From the NCBI RefSeq assembly GCF_002443255.2, contig NW_019211459.1, positions 27,025,667 through 27,089,666 on the forward strand: a stretch of 64,000 nt of DNA, written 5' to 3'. This document shows positions 54,501 through 64,000 of the stretch, one piece after another; positions within the stretch are counted from its first letter, which is position 1; each line of letters begins with the position of its first letter. The notes beneath the pieces were generated by a model. The model ran no database searches. It worked only from the letters and a program-made list of their open reading frames with translations, and was not told where the DNA came from. Origin of the DNA: Varroa destructor. Lineage: Eukaryota > Arthropoda > Arachnida > Mesostigmata > Varroidae. The position numbers and the translations under genes were made by a program.

Positions 54501-57500
54501 GAGAGAAATAAAACAACTTTCGACTTATGAAAGGTGCTAAAGGGTCAACAACGCTTAGGCTCGAGGGTGTGTCAAGTTTCCTTCCGATAATAATTTAACC
54601 ATCTTTTCTCAAACAATGATATTTCCGCGCCTGCATAGTGCTAGATTGTGCCCTTTCTGAGATTTGTTTGTTTTCTGCTATATGAAGCTATCTAAATGGT
54701 TTGATTCCTTCATCATATCTATACAAGATTTGATAGAGGGGTATAAAGACAGACCGGTGATTCCACTTTTTTAACTGCTTTCCAATAGATTATTTGTCGA
54801 GGGATCCAGCTACAGATAAGAGCCAGGTAATACTCAAGGTATCGCTCAAATTGGTCATATCACACAACTTGTCTGTGGATGAAAGCCACTGTTTCATGTC
54901 ACTAATTAATCAATCATCGATTAAGTTCACATTTGCAGAGTCAAAGACGCAATTTTTAACTTCATTTTTTCGGAGCTGTGTTTTTTTAGGAATAACACCT
55001 TCATATCATAACCAGTATTTAAAAAAATAACTGAATATAGAGACGTTTATGTGATGTAACGAGATTTTTAATTATCGTATCTCTAGGTCGGCCTATTTTA
55101 CCTGAGTATCTACTGAAGCTCTCACAATTATTAGTGAACGTGACGTCCACCGTGCGTGTACGACGTATGCGAGGACGCAGGACAAAAAATCTGCTTGGCC
55201 TTATATTCTAAGGCAGGTAACGCACGAGCCTACGTCTCCATCAATTAATGCGGCCCAGCAACGGCGATCGTTTGGCTTCATAGATAGTTAAAGTCAGCTC
55301 TCTATAGGCCCTAATGCTTTCATTACCGTCATTAGTTAAACGTTCTTCAAGGATAGACGGAAAGCTTTTCTTCTATAAGCATTTTTATCGCAGAGGGCGC
55401 AAACTCGACGTTAGTTCAGTGGGTACTTCATTACGTTACAAGGGCGAAACTTTAAAACGTATTAGCAACATGAAATAGTCACTAGTGTGAACGTAACTGT
55501 TTTTTTCTTTTTGAATCAGGTTTGTTTTCGTTCACGTAAATAAGTGTAGTGGTTAAGATCAAGCGACAGTATGGTGGTACCGTACTAATAGAATCTATTT
55601 ATCTGTTCACAAATACTCTCCATTGATTTGCTTTACTGTTAATTAGCTGATGATGATATACTTATTTAGTGCAAAAAGTTGTGGCTCACAATGTGCAAAA
55701 GAGAACTGATGAGTCTTACTGTAAAAGTACCCTTTGTCAAGCCTAGATTAAAAGCCAAATCTTGCACAGAGGAAAAAAAAGTAGGAATGGGGTAAACAAG
55801 AGGAAAGGTGACTTTTCTTCTGGAATAAAGTGGCATTTACTATAAACTGACATTAACGTATTTAGAATGAGCTGGTCAGTAGTCGTATATTCTACCTCTG
55901 CTTCAGTGTAGGATCCTCGACTCCTTGCAGGATTCTACTCTTTTAAGTAGCTGTATAGAGGAACCGTTTGTTATTCCTCACATAGAAGAAGCAATCCTAA
56001 ACAAAATGTTCGGCTGCGACTCAGCGCCACATTACAACAGGAAATGAAGGATGGCTATGTCACATGAAGGACGCACTTGTAAATGATATCTTTGACCATA
56101 TAAAAAATGGACGAAGTAAAGGGTCCTGCCTGCGGTGTTTGTTTTTTTGTTTAATGGAAACAGAAGCTCCTATAGTCTTAACGGTTTCATTCCACCCTCG
56201 AATTCAGGGCAATTTTTTTTCTAGGAGGCCGGACAGTGTCAGCGTGCAAAATGTTTATACGAAAATAATTACTAGCCTTGATAGATGGCACGCGTCTATA
56301 TGGTACGTTAAGGATCATAGTTATGTATTCTACCTGCTGTTAAAAGCAACAATGTTTTTGGAAGTATATAAAGCCACTGGTCAGTATTTCGATCTACTCT
56401 TGCCTACCCTAAAAGCAGCCTGTTCAATCTACCCTAATAATATAATTCGAAACACTAAAGGCAAGCAGGCCCTGGATTGTAGGCCTGCCCTAAAATATTA
56501 TATGTTTTTCTATATACATGTACGCAAGGAAGCATATTGAGAAACTTCTGACGTTAGGTTGCTCCTGACTAACGTGTAACATAGCGCATTTTCCCATACT
56601 CTCGATAGTCCTTGGTAAATGGATTGTAGGACACATCCAAACTTGTTAGCTAATTGAGTGATACTCGCCGTCGCACATATTCATTAATTTCCTGTCAGTA
56701 CATTAAAAACATGGTCGGCTATGGTGATAGCGGCGTGCCATATCGCCTCAGCAACTGCCTCCTTGCAACAGAAATTGGTCACATGCGCTAGAGACGACGA
56801 ATACTTCAATGAAATGCATTAGCAAAATCAGGACCGTACGCACCCTTTTGCCCTTACGCTATTAATGACACTAGTATTCGAGCGCCCAGGACCAGTTGAA
56901 TATAAGGACGGTTTAGCTCGACCTGTTTCTAGCAACAAAACCCCTTCCAAGATAGAGCACCATAAACACTATTATCGCTTCAAGTTGTATATATCTATTA
57001 TTAGTTAACGATATTAGTAGGTCTGTATTGACACAAGGGCATGGTTAGAAAAAACTTTAAGCATAAATTTAGCACGGAATAGACTAGTAAGGTGGTTAAG
57101 TCAGGCTTTAAGTAGGACGGTGAGGAAGAAGTTATCCCAGAATTTTTGAAGCGAGACTTTTCTAAGCTAGCTCTAGTCGAACGTTCGCGCATGTTCGACT
57201 ATTTAATTTTAACATACAATTTTGTCCCGTCTTAGCTTTTACGTTTTAGACCAAGTTTGACGACTGCAACCCACATCTTCTTTTCACTCGTTTGTATATC
57301 TATTTATATACTCGTTCGAGTATAAAGCGAGCGCGCTTTATCATTGAAGTAATGCATTCATAAAGTTTGCTAAGATAAGCACAATAGGGTTAATCCTTCT
57401 AGCTTTACTCGGCATGGCCTTATAGCTGTGTTCTGTGCTCACAATACCATTAATAAATTATCGTAATAATATCACGACAATTAAGGAACACTAATCTTAA

Positions 57501-57800
57501 TAAAGCTCTCAGTCACTCACTTTGAGCCTACTCGGCTTTGTCAAAACAGATACAATGTTCCTTACAGCTCGGCCTTAAAGTTACGCGTTGAACATTTTGT
57601 GTTATTGTTTAGTCCTCATTTTACCGTCACGGCGTTAAATAGCACAACATGTGAGCCGTCAAAGGCAACGAGATATTTGACATTAAGACTATAGATGCAT
57701 AGGGCTGTATTAAGCCTTAGTATAAAAAAAACCCGGTCAGTATCAACAATGTTAGTGTGAAAAAGGCTTAGTAGCCGAACGTCACACAGGCGTTACGGAT
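48500..57800. other. AT-rich region without recognisable genes
   Basis: Holds the hairpin at 50929-50970 and scattered ORFs, the longest being 158 codons (56064-56540, plus strand). None resembles a known family. Confidence 0.5.
50929..50970. repeat. Perfect 18-bp inverted repeat with a 6-base loop
   Basis: The arms 50929-50946 and 50953-50970 are exact reverse complements (TTCAGAAACTGCCTACCC) around GTAATA. The flanks GGTT/AAACC nearly extend the stem by two more pairs, with one extra base. Eighteen perfect pairs are not expected by chance in 64 kb. Confidence 0.93.
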
Positions 57801-57857
57801 GCAGTCTACTGACGAAGTCGATCGCTTCTATTTCTTTACGAAGCACACCGTATACAT

Positions 57858-59210
57858 ATGAGCGCATGCACAGAAACGTGGCAGATTTCATTATCGATAA
57901 CGTTTGCTTCCTTCATTGGGCATAATCATGTGAGATGCCTATTGACGGTGTTAGAACGTCGCAAAAGGATCCCCGAGCTAGTCATGTATCTGAAAAGGAG
58001 TGCAAGGATGAAGTTTCTGCAGTATCGCGTGAAATTGCCGCGAAGCAAAAATGATATTTGCAAAGATCGCGAGGACAATGTATTGAAAGAGGATACGTGT
58101 TTTCTTTACTTCGGAAACTGGGCTCCTGCTGGCGCAACGCTGTAAATCTCGTAAATAGCAGATACTTGTTGTCGTATAGCCACAATTACTTGTTTTCAAG
58201 ACTTTTTTTTTTGGTCCGTTATTGTGTCTATCGAAGTTCCTTTCCTTTAGAAATTATCCCATACACTGAACATGTTACTGCTGGTTTCCATGGTATCATG
58301 TTTTCGCCTTACATTTTTCACCCCCCAAAGCTATGTGTTGAATTTCGGCAATATAATCGTTTAGGTATTATTATAATATAGAGATAAGTCAGTGGCATGA
58401 AAAGAGACACAGTTTTCAATAGGTCTTCCCCAAGACCAAAGCTTGTTTCGCAAGTTGATGCCGAAAAGCTCATTCAAATTTGGGGTTAAACTTAAACTCA
58501 ACTTATCGATGACATTTTTTTTACCTTTTAATAGACGTCTTGTGTTCCTCAAAGAAATACGAGGCATTTGTAGTTTGTTGTAGATGTGTAAGAGCAAAGC
58601 ACACTGAACTTCATCCCAAGAGAAACGCGCAGTACAAACTGAAAACACGGAAGGCCAAAGGAAATCATAGCGTATAACCGTGGCTGTCAACGTGGCAGTC
58701 AGATCGTTTTTCAGTCAGAACACAGGTTGTTCCGCAATCAGCAGAATCAACGTCGTTATCACTGACAACCAAGTCAGGCCTTTGTCTCCACAAATTAGGA
58801 AAAGTTAGGTTCGAAGCCAGCCGTTTGATAGCATACGCAACGCTGATACCGGACGTAAAACCCGAACTACAGAGCGGTCAGGAAAAGATAAGGGTTCGGA
58901 TTGAATAAACCGAATTAGACCTGTTAGTGGAGATGGTACCGACCTCCAAACTCACGGGAACGGACATCCTTCGAATATAAACTGTCAATGACGTATGCAC
59001 GAATAGCGGCGATCTCGAGAAGCGAATACAAACGTAAAACACCGTTGCACGGCAGTAGTATATTGCAAGCGATAACGCGACGATAGTGTGCAGCCAAGGA
59101 AGAAGCGAAGACAGCAGTTGAAGAAAAAGAACAGACTCGATGCGGGTGCGCAGATCGAGGAGGGACGACCCGAGGAATTCGTCTATGTGCGACATCTTTT
59201 CTAAGGCCAT
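57858..59210. other. Cluster of unrecognised ORFs
   Basis: On the plus strand, 57858-58145 (95 codons). On the minus strand, 58361-58690 (about 109 codons, with a good internal acceptor TGTTTTCAG just before CTARFSWDEVQCALL). A further minus-strand ORF, with ATG at 59210, is listed separately. They could be exons of one minus-strand gene or chance frames. No domain is recognised. Confidence 0.2.
58878..59210 (-). CDS. Unrecognised 110-codon ORF with a hydrophobic segment
   Basis: From ATG 59210 the product begins MALEKMSHIDEFLGSSLLDL, then has a long hydrophobic stretch (VLFLQLLSSLLPWLHTIVAL and SLAIYY) that would span a membrane, and then a basic Ser/Thr-rich end. The local sequence is richer in GC than its surroundings, and the frame is open for about 25 codons upstream of the ATG. 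It may be a first or internal exon of an unidentified membrane protein, or chance. Confidence 0.25.
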   Translation of the reverse strand: MALEKMSHIDEFLGSSLLDLRTRIESVLFLQLLSSLLPWLHTIVALSLAIYYCRATVFYVCIRFSRSPLFVHTSLTVYIRRMSVPVSLEVGTISTNRSNSVYSIRTLIFS

Positions 59211-59329
59211 TTGCGACGTCAATTGTCTAGGGCCAGTGCTAGCATAAAAGAAGAGCGGTGATACCGTATCATCGACGAATGTCCGTTACCAGTCTAAGTG
59301 AGTCTATTGCGGAAAAAAACAAATCTAAT

Positions 59330-61300
59330 AATCAGTAATCAGTATTTGATCATAACTGAAACGTGGTCCAGTACATGTCAGCCTTAAGCGTTAGGTCAAC
59401 AAAATCGCATACATGCATATCGTAATGCTAGCATCCGCAGTATTTTCGTTAAACGTATTCCAAGCTACCTAGTGAATCGCGCACTTGAGCCTAATCACAT
59501 AAAGGATAACCTCATGCTTTTACAGGATGCACCTACGTCAGAATGTAGTAGAACTATAAGGTTTGCTCTTAAATTCACGATGAGACATAGGAATGCGGCA
59601 AAACGGTTTTGTCGCTCGACGAGTCTGTTCTTCGCTCCTCTTATTATAATTATAACAACTAGGCATCATTGACCCTAAGCTTTCGCGTTTGTAGCAAATG
59701 CAACATTTAGGAAACGTTTATCGGAAGTTTACACTGGTAAGGTTTAGCAGGAACACGATAATGAGAAGAACTAGTACCCATGGCTCACTGTGCATACATA
59801 TACGGCACCAACGAGAAGTTTATTTTGCTGTAAAAAAAAGAAAAAAAAAACTGTGTAATTACTGATCTGCAATATAACCGAGATACATGGGAAAGCATTT
59901 TCAGGTACGTTTTTTACTTAAATCAAGTTTACATATAGTATTATCTACTATTAGAGGAAATGTTCAACTGTTCAGTAATACGTCAGCCACCTTACCAAAA
60001 TGATAGTGAATGCTATAGGTTTTTTGTTTTCTGGTTTCTAGGTGTACATACTCTTCTGCGTTAAGTATTTATATCTCTGGTTCAGTTAGTGGTATCTGTA
60101 GACAAAACATTAATATATTTGTATGGATTTGCTCTAGCGGGCTGCAAGTCCCAAATGCTTGAAATAGCCTCAACGTAATTTTGATAGGATCATCTCGCGA
60201 CATTGTTGACGAGCTTCAGTTTAACGATACAAGCTACCGTTTATCGTTGAGTGCATCATCTTCGAAAGTAACCCAACGACGCGAAGAGTAGGCATTATCA
60301 AGACGCCTGTTAGCATTGTTCAACAAATTCATATTTTCTATTACGTTTGTGGATTTGCTCCGGATAACATTTAACCTCCCTGTATCATTGAAGAGTGGTA
60401 TTCGGTGCATCAAAAAAAATAGATAAGGAATATTTGGAGGTAAGAGGATGGTATCGAGTTGACGGAACGAACAATAGCAATGTACGTTACGGAACGGTCA
60501 AGCTACTGATATTTAGCGTAACAGTGTAGATCTTTCACATTGGTTACATCCGACGACCCGAATGCTAGACAAGAGTCTCATTTAGTGTTGAAGAAAAATT
60601 TATTGGAAAAAATATTTTGTAATAAATAAATAAAACCACGCCTTCCGCTTGTTTGCCTTTGCTATAACTGTTCGATAGTTGTAACAAAGACAAACTAAAG
60701 CCCTCTCTTCGTGACAGACGTATTTCCAAGTTGCCCTCTAGCATGAATAGGCAATGGTGTTAACCTAGAAGCCAATCTGACCAGTTTAAATCTGTGCAAT
60801 AAAACATTTTCAGCCCGCTAAGCTTGAGAGCACGTATGCACCAAATGGAAGCACCCAACCGATGTGTGGTTAGCGTTCCAATATGACGATGTTTTGATTC
60901 TACCTATAGTCGCCTTTTTTTAATATATCTTTCTTTTTTTATTTCATCTTCGCGTTCTGTCTGCGCCTAAGGGTAATTATATGCGAAGAACAATTTACAG
61001 GCCAGTGAGTGCAGCTACTTCAACAAAGTATACTCTGCTATTTACTCGACATCCCTTGCTGTACCCATTTACTGATAAAAATCTTCTAAAAACGTTTCCC
61101 ATATGAAGGTGACAAACATTTCTATCAGTTATTGTAACATTCGAAAATAAGAAGTTTTGTTATATGTTGGCATAAGGTCAGGGCCTTTCAAAGGCGGGTA
61201 CCGTTTTCGAACTGACGAATCTTATAGGGAAATGAGCGACGTGAATGTCTCTGTTGTAGTGAGATCGAATACATGCTCCAAATCAAACTGTCATCGAAAA
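59330..61300. other. AT-rich region without recognisable genes
   Basis: No supported gene, RNA or repeat was seen; only short frames and A/T homopolymers. Confidence 0.5.
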
Positions 61301-62400
61301 TAGCGCAACGATAGGCAGGCGCACGCACGGACACCATATGGAAGGACAAAAAGTTTTTCTGAGTCCCTTGAAGAACGACCGAGAAGAAGGCGCAGATGGA
61401 CGGGGATTAGAAGAGATTACGCACGGAGCATGTTAGGCGAAAAACACGCGCATTCTTCAGTGTGAGATAATGGCAATACTACTCCAAACCAGGGCGCCGT
61501 ACTGCGACCAGGAGGCACTTCGGCAACAGCAAGTGACTGATCTATTATGAAGAGGCCATGGATATGGCGGCCCATTGTGAACGCAGGCGATAGACCCCGG
61601 AGCGACATTTCTCGAAGACGTGGTGGAGTGTCGTCTGAATCACACAGAAACAGGACGACCTTTCACGCATAGCTGGCTTCTAACTCGGTCCCTGTTACCT
61701 TCAGCAGGCCAACATAGCAGTAACGCAGGCAAAAAGGTAGGCAAAAATATCAGCTATGCTCTAGATGGCGGCAGCCGGAGGTTAGCAGCGACAACACTTA
61801 TCGTCAATTAGCAGCTGCAGCAGTAGCAACGATGGCTGCTATGGCATGTAGCAACAATGTACGGTAGCTGCCTATCGGTTATTTCCGCTTGCTGTTCCGA
61901 TCCGGTCGAAAACGGAAAAAGATGTCTGAGCCAAGTGGTCTAGTGAATACAAGTGAAAGTGGTTTCTTCCTCACTACAGCGTGCAATGAACCAATATGGA
62001 TAGGCCAGCGCAATACAAACCGGCAGAGAGACGTATGTAGGTGCTGTTGCTTCTTCCAGAAAGTTCCCCCAGGCCAGCAGGTCGAACTAACAGATAATAA
62101 AGAAGGGCAAATAGAAGACTCTTAGAGCAAAAATAACAGTAACAGCGCCACGAGAGAATGAAAGAATAATTTACGACCTTTTCAAGTTTGTGGTGGAAAA
62201 GCTGGTGGTTCGTAGCCGTAACTATCAGCATTACCACGACTAAACGTGGCAGTATATACCATTATTGCAGAACACGAATACGACAGAGCTGGTTTGAATC
62301 CGCTAACGTGTGTATGCGGAGAAAACGTATGTGTCAGTGAAGTAAGGCAATTTCGATGACAGCAAGACAAGAGACAGGACACACGCGGGAGTGAGCAGCT
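61300..62400. promoter_or_regulatory. GC-richer region, possible gene start
   Basis: CpG and CAG/GCAGCAG content rises again. On the minus strand a frame of about 85 codons (to stop 61417) reads LFLCDSDDTPPRLREMSLRG and onward, with no recognised domain. On the plus strand frames at 61620-61811 and 61889-62125 are also open. Direction and gene identity cannot be decided. Confidence 0.2.
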
Positions 62401-64000
62401 CTAGGGTTATGCAAATAAAGAACATTGCCAGTAGTGATAAGCTTATTGGAGGAAGACCTCGTGACGGTTCAAGAGTAACACGTTTTTCTACGAACTTAAA
62501 GACACGCGAAGTGGTTTAGGTTCAAAAATGACATACGGATGGACTTTGTTTCATGCTGAAAGGAGCCAGCTGCCACGAGCTAAATACCTGAGACGTTATT
62601 ATTTCGATAAGTGAATATGTAATATCGTTCTACACTCGCTAGAAATTACGCTAGTGCAGTGATTTTAACATTAGGTAATCGTGTGTAAACAACTATGTGC
62701 AATTAAGATAATTACGGTACGTAATTAGTAAAAAGAGCTACAGGACAACTATTAATTAATCAGGCCGATTAATTAACTTGATATAACACAGAATAGTGTA
62801 ATCTAGCAGGACAAATGTGAGCAAGCATGATACATTTTTCAGCAATACAAAAAAAGGCTCATTGAGACATTTCCATCAACAATTTCAACAACAGACTTCA
62901 GTGAACTTGCCAATTAGACACAACGCTCCCAACGTTATGCATGGAGTTATTATAAAAGAATTTTCAAAATCTGGCTATTCACTGAAACCTAGCTAGCCTA
63001 GATGAATAAAATTCATTCAAGGGCGCGGTAGGAGGACACCCACCTAATAGGAATCTCTTAGGTAGGGTGTATAGGAACCTAAATGATAGCGTGGATCTCT
63101 CACGACGGTCAGAACCTCTCACAGGGTAACGCTAGCGCAACACTGAGTTATGCATGAGATTGACGTACGTGGAAGAGTACACGCTCATACTACTTAGCAA
63201 TAAGAACCCATACTGCCATTAGCCATGACATCGTCATAGCCATTTTGTTAGCAAAAGCCGTTGTTGTCGACCATGGCATTGTTTAGATTCCAATTGTTAA
63301 GTCCAATACAATATTTGCGATACTCTCTTGCTGCAGTCTTACAACATAATATGCCTGGGTCAGTAACGTTAAGCGTTGACCATTCGCTCACGAAATCATA
63401 TATGGCCGGGCAAAATGTGTCTACCTATATTCTCCAGTTACATAAGGTAAAATAGAGACACATAGCTTTATTTATTATCATTGTAGGACGTTGCCTCACG
63501 CTCGTAGAGTGCAATGCTGTAGGCCGGCTGTCGGCAAAAGCGTATGTGCTCTTCGATAATTCAACTTCAATTCTAGTATCAGAGAGTTGTTTCGCACGAC
63601 TTCGCATGCTGTCTTTAGCTGGACGCGAAGTCTCTGAAAGCGGTTATTTCCGCTGACAATCGATTCAGGAATTGAACAATCGAGGTTTTAATCATACAGA
63701 TAATTTGACCACCCCGTAAATTATTTTTTTCGTGTATAAATATGTCTTAGCACTTCATCTGTGCTTAAGATTTTACTCAACACACGTCTGTAAGCGTTTT
63801 GATGACAACTTACAATAGGAAGCAAGTTAGAGTGCTTCGTTCCACGTCGCATCGAAGTGATGCACATCGTATGAACGTTGATTACATGCACCGCGTTACC
63901 TCTATGCGTGTCTCAGGATATGATCGTCACGTTTCATCACAACGCGTGCATACAAGAGTGACTAGGCCGTTGTAAAGATAATAAGACAATTAATTAATAC
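62400..64000. other. AT-rich end of window, nothing recognised
   Basis: Short ORFs only. A small inverted repeat (TTAATTAATC-AGGCC-GATTAATTAA, 62752-62776) is AT-rich and within chance expectation. Confidence 0.5.

Noticed and set aside
56064..56540. 158-codon plus-strand ORF
   Set aside because: No recognised domain; one or so ORFs of this length can arise by chance in this amount of sequence. Not called, but a homology search would be cheap.

Overview
The window is eukaryotic nuclear DNA: AT-rich, intron-rich and mostly non-coding, with microsatellites and one 100-base assembly gap (42275-42374). Its only clearly recognisable gene is a complete-looking, minus-strand protein kinase D (PKD) gene. 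PKD is an animal-specific kinase. The protein reads like arthropod PKDs (for example THESDDARWEAYARQKG in the tail), so an arthropod is likely. A chelicerate such as a mite would fit but is not shown by anything here.

Layout. 1-7429: AT-rich, no gene recognised. 7430-21603: the PKD gene, read right to left in 14 coding exons. All introns are GT-AG. The joined reading frame is 2,928 nt (975 aa plus stop). Twelve of thirteen introns are phase 0 and one, between the two C1 domains, is phase 2. The protein has, in order, a ubiquitin-like N-terminal domain, C1a, C1b, an Asn/Asp-rich linker, a PH domain, a CAMK-type kinase domain and a variable tail. Every catalytic residue looked for is present. 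The first exon is the least certain part; a second possible first exon lies at 23956-24177. The 2.9-kb intron 11 carries an unrecognised 140-codon ORF on the same strand. Intron 1 contains a perfect 25-bp hairpin.

21.6-64 kb: no second gene can be named. Three stretches look richer in GC and in triplet repeats (about 26.7-29.0, 38.5-42.0 and 61.3-62.4 kb) and may be promoter or 5'-UTR regions. The middle one holds two pairs of inverted-complementary triplet tracts. Around 48.2-48.5 kb there is a possible decayed retroelement reverse-transcriptase fragment. At 57.8-59.3 kb several unrecognised ORFs cluster, one with a strongly hydrophobic segment. A second perfect hairpin (18-bp arms) lies at 50.93 kb.

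Biologically the window describes one signalling enzyme. Diacylglycerol binding by C1a and C1b would bring it to membranes, the PH domain would hold the kinase inactive, and phosphorylation of two activation-loop serines (766 and 770) would switch it on. I found no CRISPR array, operon, viral gene or toxin gene, and no convincing new multi-gene system. The unusual items are structural (hairpins, complementary triplet tracts, possible alternative first exons).
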